From assembly GCA_963738425.1 (NCBI GenBank), contig CAVTWT010000014.1:28438-92437 (forward strand): a DNA stretch of 64,000 nt, in the 5' to 3' direction. The position numbers and the translations under genes are program-made. Positions 38,582 through 49,662 of this stretch are shown here, one piece after another. Numbering within the stretch: the stretch's first letter is position 1; each line of letters begins with the position of its first letter. The notes under the pieces are model-generated. The model did not search any database. It was given only the letters and a program-made list of their open reading frames with translations, and had not been told where the DNA came from. Source of the DNA: CADEEN01 sp963738425 (GTDB lineage Bacteria > Pseudomonadota > Gammaproteobacteria > Burkholderiales > Burkholderiaceae_C).

Positions 38582-39548
38582 ATGGACACGATTGCGCCGG
38601 CCTGGCTGTGGATCTTCTTTGTCGTCTCGGTTCTCGTTGCCCTGTTCATCGACTTTGTCGTGCTGAGGAAGCAGGGCGCGCACAGCGTCTCGGTCAAGGA
38701 GGCGCTGAACTGGTCGATCGTCTGGGTGGTGCTGTCGCTGGCCTTCAACGCGCTGTTCTGGTGGGCGGTTCACCAGGACCATGGCAGTGCGGTCGCCAAT
38801 GAGAAGAGCATGGAGTTCCTTACCGGCTACCTGATCGAGAAGAGCCTGGCAGTGGACAACATCTTTGTCTTCCTGATGATCTTCACCTACTTCGCGGTGC
38901 CGCCTGAATTCCAGAAGCGGGTGCTGATGATCGGCATCGTCGGCGCCATCGTGCTTGCGCACGGTGATGATCCTCGTCGGCTCGTGGCTGATCGCCGAGT
39001 TCCACTGGGTGCTCTACGTCTTCGGCGCCTTCCTGCTGCTGACGGGCATCAAGATGTGGTGGGCCGCAGGCCAGGAGCCCGATCTGGAGAGCAACCCGGC
39101 GTTGAAGCTGCTGCGCCGCGTGCTGCCGGTATCGAAAAGCTTCGACGGCGAAAATTTCTTCACCGTGGAAAACGGCAAGAAGGTGGCGACGCCACTGCTG
39201 CTGGTGATCGCGCTGGTCGGGCTGACCGACATCATCTTCGCCGTCGACTCCATCCCGGCGATCTTCGCCATCACGACCGACCCGTTCATCGTCCTCACGT
39301 CCAATATCTTTGCCATCCTCGGCCTGCGGGCGATGTACTTCCTGCTCGCGGCCGTGGCGGCCAAGTTCCATCTTCTCTCCTATGGGCTGGCGGTGATCCT
39401 GGTCTTCATCGGCACGAAGATGCTGCTCATCGACGTGATCAAGATCCCGGTGCTGATCTCGCTCGGCGTGGTCGTCTCCATCCTCGCCATCACGATGATC
39501 TGGAGCCTGAAGACCGCGCCGAAGATCGAGCGCAAGACGTCTGCATAG
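38582..39548 (+). pseudogene. TerC-family manganese exporter (Alx-like), one frameshift
   Basis: With one base removed, this is a 321-residue membrane protein with about nine helices. TerC motifs are visible: YLIEKSLAVDNIFVFLMIFT near residue 85 and DIIFAVDSIPAIFAIT near residue 215, each with conserved Asp residues. It is a homologue of Alx. The frame breaks at about 38958-38962, where GTGCTTGCGCACGG would read GTGCTGCGCACGG in frame (VLRTVMILVGSW). The extra T is of the same kind as the one in mrdA. The ATG at 38582 follows an AGGAG site and the riboswitch; a longer in-frame start inside the leader is rejected. Confidence 0.88.
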
Positions 39549-39584
39549 CGCTCTCGCAGTGCACTGAGCACACTGCAAGAGCGC
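39548..39584 (+). terminator. Long hairpin after the TerC gene
   Basis: Arms GCGCTCTCGCAGTG (39548-39561) and CACTGCAAGAGCGC (39571-39584), 14 bp with one mismatch, loop of 9. It begins at the last base of the stop codon. There is no T-tract, so a factor-dependent or structural role is possible. Confidence 0.55.
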
Positions 39585-39777
39585 GCGCAGTGACGCCATA
39601 GAGCGACAAAAGCAGCGCTACAGAGGGAAGAAAGTGGTTTTTCAGAGGGGAAACCGCTTTGCTTCGCTCTGAACACGCATTACCATTCGCGCCGCACGGT
39701 GGTTGATGAGTAAGACAGCTCATGTGGCTGTCACCGGACCCCGGCACATCAACAACACTTTGATGGAGTGAATCGAA

Positions 39778-40236
39778 ATGGCAACTGCGAAAAAGGCGGC
39801 GAAGAAAGCTCCCGCCAAAAAGGCCCCGGCCAAAAAGGCTGCGGCGAAGAAGCCGCCGGTGAAGAAGGTCGCTGCGAAGAAGGCCCCGGCGAAGAAGGCC
39901 GCTCCGGCCAAGAAGGCCCCGGCGAAGAAGGCCGCTCCGGCCAAGAAGGCCAAGGCCCCCAAGGCTCCCAAGGCGCCGGCCAAGAAGCGTGCTCCGAACG
40001 CCGCCTTCATGAAGGCGATGACGCCTTCGGCCGCTCTGGCCGCGATCATCGGCGACAAGCCGCTGCCGCGCACCGAAGTGACCAAGAAGGTCTGGGAGTA
40101 CATCAAGAAGAACAAGCTGCAAGACGCGGTCAATCGCCGGATGATCAATGCCGACGCCAAGCTGAAGGAAATCTTCAAGAAGGCGCAAGCATCGATGTTC
40201 GAAATGACCAAGTTGATCAACGGCCACCTGAAGTAA
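39778..40236 (+). CDS. SWIB/MDM2-domain protein with histone H1-like Lys/Ala/Pro tail
   Basis: A 152-residue basic protein. Residues 1-72 are degenerate repeats of the type KKAPAKKA and KKAAPAKKAPAK, like a histone H1 tail. The C-terminal 75 residues are a SWIB domain (MTPSAALAAIIGDKPLPRTE, KKVWEYIKKNKLQDAVNRRM, IFKKAQASMFEMTKLINGHL). The tail should bind DNA; the SWIB fold is best known from eukaryotic chromatin factors, chlamydiae and some betaproteobacteria. The bacterial role is probably nucleoid binding or regulation. The gene has its own terminator and is monocistronic. Confidence 0.93.
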   Translation: MATAKKAAKKAPAKKAPAKKAAAKKPPVKKVAAKKAPAKKAAPAKKAPAKKAAPAKKAKAPKAPKAPAKKRAPNAAFMKAMTPSAALAAIIGDKPLPRTEVTKKVWEYIKKNKLQDAVNRRMINADAKLKEIFKKAQASMFEMTKLINGHLK

Positions 40237-40257
40237 GACGGTCGTTCGCGATCCTGG

Positions 40258-40283
40258 AAAGCCGGCCTCGCGCCGGCTTTTTT
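40258..40283 (+). terminator. Rho-independent terminator of the SWIB gene
   Basis: Perfect 9-bp stem AAAGCCGGC/GCCGGCTTT at 40258-40266 and 40272-40280, loop CTCGC, then TTT (total run of six T). It ends at the stop codon of the convergent amidohydrolase. Confidence 0.92.
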
Positions 40284-41152
40284 CATGCCGGCGCGGGTAC
40301 GCCGAAGAGGGCGGCACCATTGCTCCAGCCGATGCGCCGCGCAATCGGCGCCGGCAAACCACCGAGCCATGCCCTGTACTCGTCCATCTGCGCCTCGTAG
40401 TACTGCCAGCGCTGGTTGATCCAGGTGTCCGAGCCGATCAGGAAGCGCTCGGGCAGGGCGCTGAAGGTGTCGCGCCACTCGGCGGCCAGCGTGCCGTTCT
40501 GAGCCAGGCCCGGCCGGTACGACAGTTCGCCCAGCAGCGATGGATGTTGGCGCATCAGCTCGCGCACACGCCCCACCGGCGTACCGCCGATGCCGGTGTG
40601 CGCCCAGATCAGTTTGGCGCCGGGCGCGTGCGCCATCAGCTTCTCGATCGCCACCTCGTCGCAATGCGCGAGCACCGCCAGGCCGCGCTCGCGCGCCAGC
40701 TTCATCAGCCTGGCGGCCACAGCACCATCGGCGTTGGCGCTGTCGTAGAGGTGGAACTCGCCGAGGCCGCGGAAAGGCCCGGCGGGCGTGCCGGCGTCCA
40801 GCTCGCGCAACACCATCTGGTAGATCGAATCGTCGCCGAACCAGCTGCTGTAGTCGGCGCGATTGCGGTACAGACGAACGAAGGGCACGACGGTGACGCC
40901 AGCCGCGCGCGTCGCACCCTGCGCCGCCGCCAGCGCCTTGGTGCCGTCGTTGGGACGGCTGTTGGCCACGATGGCGCGCACGCCGCTGCGCTGCATGCGC
41001 CCCAGCACGTCGGCCAGCGGATGCGGCCCTTGAGCTTCGTCGTTGTAGTGCAGGTGCGCATCGAACAGCGGGCCGTCGTAGCGCGCCGCGGCACGCAGCG
41101 GCAGCGCAACGCCGAGCGCCGCTGCGCCGAGCAAGTGCCGTCGCGAAATCAT
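40283..41152 (-). CDS. Exported amidohydrolase (amidohydrolase_2/TIM-barrel)
   Basis: A 289-residue protein. The N-terminus MISRRHLLGAAALGVALPLR has a twin-arginine-like SRRHLLG motif and a hydrophobic stretch, so export by Tat is likely. Metal-binding signatures are FDAHLHYND near residue 30, AHCDEVAIEK, IWAHTGIGG and the late LIGSDTWIN. This matches the ACMSD-like amidohydrolase family. The substrate is unknown. Its start overlaps the stop of the DsbA-fold gene upstream by 4 bases, so the two are one operon. Confidence 0.82.
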   Translation of the reverse strand: MISRRHLLGAAALGVALPLRAAARYDGPLFDAHLHYNDEAQGPHPLADVLGRMQRSGVRAIVANSRPNDGTKALAAAQGATRAAGVTVVPFVRLYRNRADYSSWFGDDSIYQMVLRELDAGTPAGPFRGLGEFHLYDSANADGAVAARLMKLARERGLAVLAHCDEVAIEKLMAHAPGAKLIWAHTGIGGTPVGRVRELMRQHPSLLGELSYRPGLAQNGTLAAEWRDTFSALPERFLIGSDTWINQRWQYYEAQMDEYRAWLGGLPAPIARRIGWSNGAALFGVPAPA

Positions 41153-41760
41153 GGCTTCGACAGCGCCCGATCCAGGAAATCGAGCCGATCCTGGCCCCAG
41201 AAGATCTCGCCGCCGACGACATAGCTCGGCGCGCCGAAGACGCCGGCCTCGATCGCGCGCTGTGTGTTGGCTTCGTAGCGCTCCGCCACCGCCTGCGAGT
41301 GCGCATCCTCGAGCCGCCGCGACGGCAGCTCGCGCTCCCTGAGCAGCGCGGCCAGCGTCGCCTCGTCAGCGATGTTGCGCTCCTCAACCCAGACCGCGCG
41401 CAGCACGGCATCGGTGATGTGCATCGCCGCATCGGCGCCGTCGTGCTGGGCGACGGCGATGATCAGCTTGGCGGCATCGTCACCCGCCACCGGGAAAAAC
41501 TTCGGCGTGACATTCAGCGGCGCGTGCAGATGCTCCGAAAAGCGCTTCATCTCGACCAGCCGGTAGGCCTGCCGCTGCGGCGCACGCTTGCCCAGCGGCA
41601 GGCCGCCCGACACCGGAAAGACCTTGCCGCCCAGATCGACCGGCAGGACCTCGATGCGCGCGCCGTGCTTGCGCGCCACGTCCCAGAAGCGCAGGTGGCC
41701 GAGGTAGGTCCACGGCGACTGCGGGGCGAAGTAGTACTGGACGTCGGTGGCCATCGGCAT
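41149..41760 (-). CDS. DsbA-fold 2-hydroxychromene-2-carboxylate isomerase-like protein
   Basis: A 203-residue thioredoxin-fold protein. YYFAPQSPWTYLGHLRFWDV near the start has Ser at the place of the first active-site Cys, which is typical of HCCA isomerases and kappa-class GST relatives. GGLPLGKRAPQRQAYRLVEM and the end GVFGAPSYVVGGEIFWGQDR match the family. It probably uses glutathione and may act in aromatic ring degradation, although no other such gene is nearby. MPMATD (41760) and MATD (41754) are both possible starts. Confidence 0.85.
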   Translation of the reverse strand: MPMATDVQYYFAPQSPWTYLGHLRFWDVARKHGARIEVLPVDLGGKVFPVSGGLPLGKRAPQRQAYRLVEMKRFSEHLHAPLNVTPKFFPVAGDDAAKLIIAVAQHDGADAAMHITDAVLRAVWVEERNIADEATLAALLRERELPSRRLEDAHSQAVAERYEANTQRAIEAGVFGAPSYVVGGEIFWGQDRLDFLDRALSKP

Positions 41761-41932
41761 GCTCCTGGGCTGGCTTGCAATGCGCGCACGGTAGCCGATT
41801 GGCCACGCCGACGCCGCACCGTGGATTCCCGCCCCGGCTGAGCGCCCTGCAACAGGGGGGGCGACACACCTGCGCCCGGCCGCGCAGAACAAAATCAGCG
41901 GGCGTGAAGAATGTCACGCCCTGTCCGCTAGG

Positions 41933-42955
41933 ATGCCCACCCTCATGGCCCTGTTGTCCCGCCTGCTGTTCTGCCTGTTGTGCCTCGGCGCGGCATTGCC
42001 GCCCGTCGCACACGGTGCGGCGGCACGCGCGCCTCGCAACGACACGTTGGCCCAGTGCAGTTGGGACCGGCCTGGGCGCAATGCCTTCACCGGCGACGTG
42101 GTGGCCGCGGTCGACCGCTACAGCGACATCCCGACACCCGTGCGCGCGCGCCTGAAAGCGCGCATGCAGGCCCGCGAGTACGACGACATGGTCGACATCC
42201 GCCGCGATTCGATCAAGGGCAAGTTCGAGTACGCGAGCGCCATCCGCGACATGCACTTCGGCAACGGCCGCGTCTGCCGCACGGTCACGCGCAGCAAGTG
42301 GACGGCCCAGACCCACGAGCGCGGTCTGGTCTATTGCGAGGGCGAGCACTGCCTCCTCGTGCCCACGGTGTGCCGCAACGTCAGCCGCATCGATCGCAAG
42401 CCAGACCTGGTGGCCAGCGACGTGCTCAAGCCCCCGCCTGGCGTGCCGCCCGCGCCGGAGATGGCAAGTGCCGGCCGCGACAGCGCTGCGGGTGCTGGAG
42501 CGCCGCAGTCGCCACCCGAGCCCCTGACCTCATCGTTCTCCGAGGCCGTGGCCGGTGCGGCGGTGCCGCTGTTCGGTCCGGTCGGCGAAACGCCCATCGG
42601 CGCCGGCGCTCCGCCCGCGGGCTTGGCCACGACGCCAAGTGACGGCAGCAGCGATGCCTTCGACCCCGGTGATCTGGCATTCCCGCCGGTGCTCTTCGTC
42701 CCGGGCGGCGGCGGACCGGTGCTGATTCCTGGGGGCGGCACGCCCGTGATCGTGATACCCGATCCTGGCGGCGGTGGTGGTGGAGGGGGCGGCGGTGCCG
42801 TGGACCCAGGAACGCCGCCGGTGACGCCGGTTCCGGAGCCCGCCACCTGGGCCAGCCTGCTCAGTGGTCTGGCGCTGCTCGGCTTCCTCGTGCGGCGTCA
42901 GCGACGCAGCGTTGTCGCCGGCACGCCGAAGTGCGCGACCCAGAAACGCTCGTAG
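41933..42955 (+). CDS. MHFG-type PEP-CTERM sorted exported protein
   Basis: A 340-residue exported protein. A signal peptide at the start (ATG 41933 or the tighter 41945, MALLSRLLFCLLCLGAAL) leads to a conserved front containing IRDMHFGNGRVCRTVTRSKW, with the MHFG motif that names the family. Then follows a low-complexity region rich in Pro and Gly (GGGGGGGGG near residue 285). The end is a sorting signal: VPEPATW, a hydrophobic helix and RRQRR. It should be processed by the exosortase EpsH/XrtA system and used in surface or biofilm material. No exosortase gene lies in this window. Confidence 0.88.
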   Translation: MPTLMALLSRLLFCLLCLGAALPPVAHGAAARAPRNDTLAQCSWDRPGRNAFTGDVVAAVDRYSDIPTPVRARLKARMQAREYDDMVDIRRDSIKGKFEYASAIRDMHFGNGRVCRTVTRSKWTAQTHERGLVYCEGEHCLLVPTVCRNVSRIDRKPDLVASDVLKPPPGVPPAPEMASAGRDSAAGAGAPQSPPEPLTSSFSEAVAGAAVPLFGPVGETPIGAGAPPAGLATTPSDGSSDAFDPGDLAFPPVLFVPGGGGPVLIPGGGTPVIVIPDPGGGGGGGGGGAVDPGTPPVTPVPEPATWASLLSGLALLGFLVRRQRRSVVAGTPKCATQKRS

Positions 42956-43533
42956 CGCGAGCCGCGGCGCTGCACGCAGGCCAGGCCGACGTCGCGGTAC
43001 TCGGGCTGCATCAGGTTGGCGCAATGCGAAGGGCTGGCGAGCCAAGCCTGTAGCGCGTCGTCGATGCCCGGCTGCCCGGCGGCAAGGTTCTCACCGGCGC
43101 CCGCAGCGGCGTAGCCGACGCTGCGCAGGCGCGCGCCCAAGCCGCGATTGCGCGAGTCGACATGCGACAGGCGATCCTGCACCGCCAGGTCCGCCGCCTG
43201 CTCTTGCGCACTGGCGGCGAGCCTGGACTCCCACGACAGGCGTTGCACCGCAGCGCCGAGGGCCGCGCAGGGCGCAGGCTGGTGCCGCAGGGCATTGAGC
43301 TGCTCGACCGCGCGCTGCATCTGCCGCTCGTCGAGGCAGGGCTCGAGCGTGCCGATGTCCGTCTGGCCCACCGTCGCTGCGCCGAGCAGCAAGGCGGCCA
43401 CCCCGAGCGACGCGCCAGCGTTGGCGGCGTGTGCGGGGCAGGGGTGTGAACGGCATGCGCCGATTGTCGAAACGAAGCCTCGCCAAGAAGAACGATGCAA
43501 TTCACGCTTGCGCCCCCGAGAGGGTTTCCGCAT
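42898..43533 (-). CDS. CAP-superfamily (SCP/PR1-like) secreted protein
   Basis: A protein of up to 211 residues; the true start is uncertain. The CAP domain is clear: LNALRHQPAPC, LSWESRLAASAQEQAADLAV, SHVDSRNRGLGARLRSVGY, AGENLAAGQP, WLASPSHCANLMQPEYRDVG. Conserved His and Glu residues of the CAP cavity are present. A hydrophobic N-terminal segment (LGVAALLLGAATVG) could be a signal. Its 3' end overlaps the convergent MHFG gene by 58 bases, so the two transcripts can pair. Confidence 0.85.
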   Translation of the reverse strand: MRKPSRGRKRELHRSSWRGFVSTIGACRSHPCPAHAANAGASLGVAALLLGAATVGQTDIGTLEPCLDERQMQRAVEQLNALRHQPAPCAALGAAVQRLSWESRLAASAQEQAADLAVQDRLSHVDSRNRGLGARLRSVGYAAAGAGENLAAGQPGIDDALQAWLASPSHCANLMQPEYRDVGLACVQRRGSRYERFWVAHFGVPATTLRR

Positions 43534-43545
43534 GTGTCGTAATGA

Positions 43546-43801
43546 AGCCCCTCGCCCGCTGCCGCGGGCACTCCCCGCAGGGGAGGCTCGGGCCGAACGC
43601 TTGGGAGCGGCCCGGCGCTGGCCCGATTTGACAGCCCCTCGCCCGCTGCCGCGGGCACTCCCCCCAGGGGAGGCTCGGGCCGAACGCTTGGGAGCGGCCC
43701 GGCGCTGGCCCGAGTTGACAGCCCCTCGCCCGCTGCCGCGGGCACTCCCCCCAGGGAGGCTCGGGCCGAACGCTTGGGAGCGGCCCGGCGCTGGCCCGAG
43801 C
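43546..43801. repeat. Three tandem copies of an 87-bp GC-rich repeat
   Basis: Copies start at 43546, 43633 and 43720. The unit runs AGCCCCTCGCCCGCTGCCGC...GAGGCTCGGGCCGAACGCTT...CGGCGCTGGCCCGA. The third copy lacks one G in the CCCCCCAGGGG box. Each unit contains several inverted repeats. The reverse complement of the second half of the unit (GGCCAGCGCCGGGCCGCTCC) is found twice at 5461-5582, so this is a member of a dispersed family. It lies between the CAP gene start and the uvrA stop. Confidence 0.85.
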
Positions 43802-43808
43802 GGCGGCC

Positions 43809-46688
<2,880 letters not shown>

Positions 46689-46730
46689 GGCCGGTCCCGT
46701 GAGGTCAAACCGGGCATTATCGACAGAGCG

Positions 46731-47852
46731 CTACCAGTGCGCCACTACGGCGGTCCAGGCTTCGCGTTGGGCAGGCGTGATGGGTGCCCTCCAGCAGGTC
46801 CCAGCGTCAGCCGGACAGAAGATCACAGCATCGCCGACAAGGTCGATCGAGCCCGCGGGCGAGCCCGACAGGTCGAAGGCCAACCACGTCGGTCGCGGCG
46901 ACGGCGTTCTGGCCTGCGTTTGCCACTGGCCGGCCGTGGCGCGCCGCAACGCCGACCACCACAGCACCTGCGCCGCGCCATGCGCGGTGGCCAGCTCGTC
47001 ACGTCGATCCCTGATGCGCCAGCGCACGTTGTCCGGCGCCTCGACGCCGAGCACTGCACCCCAACGCGCCAGCGGGTCCGCTGCGGCATTCGCTTTGCCA
47101 GACAACGCCATGCCCACCGCAGCTGCCGAGTCGGCGCGCGGCGCGGCTTCTCGACGCCGCTCCAGCGCCAGCAGATCATTTGCTGGCGCCGATCGGCGCT
47201 CCGCCGACGCTGCCGAGGCCACAGGTGCCGTGGCCTCTGCGGCCGGCGGGGCTGGCGTCTCCGCCGCCGGCGGTGGGGGCAGCATCGCCGAAGGCGTTGC
47301 TTTGGAACCGGCCGACGCGGCCGCTGACTCGGCTGCTGTGCGCGAGCGCAGTGGGTCGCGCGCCGCGGCATCCTGGGCCGCCGCTCGTTTCGGACGCGGC
47401 GCTGCCGCAGCCTCGGGCCGGGCGGGGGCCGCGGGAGCCGTGGCCACGGCATTCGCGTCAGGCTCCATCACCTTGGCCGGCGGTGCAGCAACGGGCGCCT
47501 CGGCGGCCGAGGGTGGCTCGACACGGTCAGCGGCTGCCGGCGAAGACGGCGTGAACTCCGCAACCGGCGGCTCGCGCGTGCTCCACATCACGCCGACGAG
47601 CGAAGCCACGATCAGCGTGCCGAACGATGCGGCCACTTGCGGCTGCGTCAGCCACGCGGACAGGCGCTGCCACCACGGCGCACGCGCCTCACGAGCAGGC
47701 GGCACGGCCACACGCGTGGACGCCGCAGCGGCTCTCGCCGCGGCCAGGATGCGCTCGCTGACTTCGCGCGGCGGCGTCGCATCGCGGTCGGGCGCGTGGC
47801 GCAGCGCGGCGAGCAGATGCGCATCGCGCGGATCGTCTTTGGACTCGTTCAT
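46731..47852 (-). CDS. Membrane protein, probable anti-sigma factor
   Basis: A 373-residue protein. A cytoplasmic N-terminal part of about 70 residues (LAALRHAPDRDATPPREVSE) precedes a single membrane helix at about 72-90 (AASFGTLIVASLVGVMW). A long Pro/Ala-rich region follows, then a C-terminal domain (RWRIRDRRDELATAHGAAQV; IFCPADAGTCWRAPIT). The start overlaps the stop of the ECF sigma gene by 4 bases, typical of sigma/anti-sigma pairs. No zinc-binding HxxxCxxC was seen, so it would be a non-ZAS type. The assignment is from context. Confidence 0.7.
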   Translation of the reverse strand: MNESKDDPRDAHLLAALRHAPDRDATPPREVSERILAAARAAAASTRVAVPPAREARAPWWQRLSAWLTQPQVAASFGTLIVASLVGVMWSTREPPVAEFTPSSPAAADRVEPPSAAEAPVAAPPAKVMEPDANAVATAPAAPARPEAAAAPRPKRAAAQDAAARDPLRSRTAAESAAASAGSKATPSAMLPPPPAAETPAPPAAEATAPVASAASAERRSAPANDLLALERRREAAPRADSAAAVGMALSGKANAAADPLARWGAVLGVEAPDNVRWRIRDRRDELATAHGAAQVLWWSALRRATAGQWQTQARTPSPRPTWLAFDLSGSPAGSIDLVGDAVIFCPADAGTCWRAPITPAQREAWTAVVAHW

Positions 47853-48487
47853 GCAGAAGACCCCTGTCCCGCCGGCAAGAACGCGCCCATGCAGGTGCGC
47901 AGCTTGCTCATCGCATAGCGCAGGCGGCTCTTCGCCGTTTCGAAACCCACTTCGAGCGAGCGCGCCAGTTCATCCAGGCCCAGGCCGTCTTCATGATGCA
48001 GCAGGAAGACGCTGCGCTGTGCGGCCGGCAGCGTGTCCAGACAGTCGAGCAGGCGTTGTCCAGCCGAACGCCAGAACGTCTGGTCTTCGACACTCGACGC
48101 CGCGGCGGGCCACTCACGCCACGCTTCGTGGGCCGCGGCCGGCTGCCAAGGCTCGCGCTCGCCGTCGTCATCGCCACCACTGCTGCTGATCTCGCGACCG
48201 CTCCTGCGCAGCACATCGATCGCGCGGTGATGGGCCAGCGTGAACAGCCATGTGCGAAACGTCGCGCCCTGCGGCGACCACCGCTCGCGTGCATTCACGA
48301 CACGCAGCCACGTGTCCTGAAACACCTCGTCGCACTGCGTGCCGGCCTCGCGTCCGAGCACGCGGCGCACGAAACGGTACAACGCGCCGTGGTGGCGCGC
48401 GTACAGGCGCTCGAAGGCGCGTGCGTCGCCTTGCGCGAAGGCACGCATCAGGGCGTCGTCGTCATCGGCGGGGGCGCTCTCGGTCAT
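47849..48487 (-). CDS. ECF-type RNA polymerase sigma factor
   Basis: A 212-residue ECF sigma. Region 2 is seen in FERLYARHHGALYRFVRRVL, DEVFQDTWLRVV and FRTWLFTLAHHRAIDVLRR. Region 4 is LDTLPAAQRSVFLLHHEDGL with ELARSLEVGFETAKSRLRYA. The linker between them is unusually long and Ser/Asp/Trp-rich (about 45 residues). The anti-sigma-like gene downstream overlaps by 4 bases. No promoter targets were identified. Confidence 0.93.
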   Translation of the reverse strand: MTESAPADDDDALMRAFAQGDARAFERLYARHHGALYRFVRRVLGREAGTQCDEVFQDTWLRVVNARERWSPQGATFRTWLFTLAHHRAIDVLRRSGREISSSGGDDDGEREPWQPAAAHEAWREWPAAASSVEDQTFWRSAGQRLLDCLDTLPAAQRSVFLLHHEDGLGLDELARSLEVGFETAKSRLRYAMSKLRTCMGAFLPAGQGSSA

Positions 48488-48599
48488 GGCGGCAAAAAGT
48501 GTCGGTCGTCCGGGCTTGTACGCCCGAGCCCCGCAAACGGGGTTACGCCAGCTTGCGCGGGCGCATTGAAGTCTGAACGCGGCAGGGCCATCATGCGGC

Positions 48600-49657
48600 C
48601 ACCTGATTAGCGAGCAACCTCAGCAGGCTCACGTGGCGAGCCTATTGAGACCGAGGATGGCCGCATCCGACCTGGAGGCGTGCCAGGAAGATGAACCGAG
48701 TGCAGTTTCAAGCTGGCCTTTCGATGCCTGAGTTCTTCGAACGCTATGGAACCGAAGCGAAGTGCCGCCAGGCGCTGGCGGCGGCGCGCTGGCCGAACGG
48801 GTTTGTCTGCCCGGGCTGTGGCGGCGCGGCGCGCACCAGCTACGAGCGCGCTGGGCTGGCCTACTGGCAGTGCGGCTGTTGCCAGCACCAGACCAGCCTG
48901 ATCAGCGGCACCATCTTCGAGGCCAGCAAGCTGCCGCTGTTGCGCTGGTTCCTGGCCCTGCAGTTGCTCAGCCAGTCCAAGAACAACGTCTCGGCGTTGG
49001 AGCTGCGGCGCCAGCTCGGCGTGAGCTACCGCAGCGCCTGGCTGATGAAGCACAAGATTCTGGAGGCCATGCGCCTGGCCGAGCAGGACCGGCGGCTGGA
49101 CGGCCGCGTGGAGATCGACGACGCCTACCTCGGCGGCGAGTTCAGCGGCGGCAGCACCGGCCGCGGCGCCGACAACAAGGTGCCCTTCGTGGCGGCCGTG
49201 CAAACCACCGCTGCCGGCCATCCGGTGTACACCTGCCTGCAGCCGCAGCCGCCCACCAGCCAGGCCATGGTCGAATTCGCCGACGCTCACCTGGGTGCTT
49301 CCACCGTGGTTGTCTCCGATGGGCTGCGCTGCTTCATGGCTGTCACGCAGCGCGGCATCCGGCACGAGCGCACCTTGGTGCGTCCCAACGTGCATGGCAG
49401 GGCCGCTTGCGTCAAGCTGGCGCAGTTCAGGGCCGTCAACACCCTGCTGGGTAACCTGAAGAACGCCATCAACGGCACCTACCACGCCTTCAACTTCGCC
49501 AAGTACGCTCACCGCTACCTCGCCGAGTTCCAGTTCCGCTTCAACCGCCGCTTCGACATGACAACTATCCTCAACAGCCTGCTCGCCAGCCTCCTTGCCG
49601 CACCGCCGTCGCCAGAGCTTTGGCTGCGGACTGCTGAGGTTGCTCGCTAATCAGGTG
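48600..49657 (+). mobile_element. IS1595-family insertion sequence, complete
   Basis: Perfect 27-bp terminal inverted repeats lie at 48600-48626 and 49631-49657. Their inner ends read CAACCTCAGCAG and CTGCTGAGGTTG. The 7-base string TGCGGCC occurs at both junctions (48594-48600 and 49656-49662), probably part of the target duplication, which would be 8 bp in this family. The transposase stop TAA (49648-49650) lies within the right repeat. The element is intact and separates the ECF sigma gene region from the lipoprotein at 49663. Confidence 0.88.
48691..49650 (+). CDS. IS1595-family (ISXO2-like) transposase
   Basis: A 319-residue transposase. The N-terminal zinc-ribbon has CPGCGG and CGCCQ pairs near residues 45-70 (FVCPGCGGAARTSY). 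The helix-turn-helix region is SALELRRQLGVSYRSAWLMK. The DDE-type catalytic core begins with VEIDDAYLGGEF and continues with STVVVSDGLRCF and the late GTYHAFNFAKYAHRYLAEFQ. No disruption is seen, so the element may be active. Confidence 0.93.
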   Translation: MNRVQFQAGLSMPEFFERYGTEAKCRQALAAARWPNGFVCPGCGGAARTSYERAGLAYWQCGCCQHQTSLISGTIFEASKLPLLRWFLALQLLSQSKNNVSALELRRQLGVSYRSAWLMKHKILEAMRLAEQDRRLDGRVEIDDAYLGGEFSGGSTGRGADNKVPFVAAVQTTAAGHPVYTCLQPQPPTSQAMVEFADAHLGASTVVVSDGLRCFMAVTQRGIRHERTLVRPNVHGRAACVKLAQFRAVNTLLGNLKNAINGTYHAFNFAKYAHRYLAEFQFRFNRRFDMTTILNSLLASLLAAPPSPELWLRTAEVAR

Positions 49658-49662
49658 CGGCC

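Noticed and set aside
43546..43801. CRISPR array
   Set aside because: The 87-bp units are directly joined with no variable spacers, and no cas gene is nearby.
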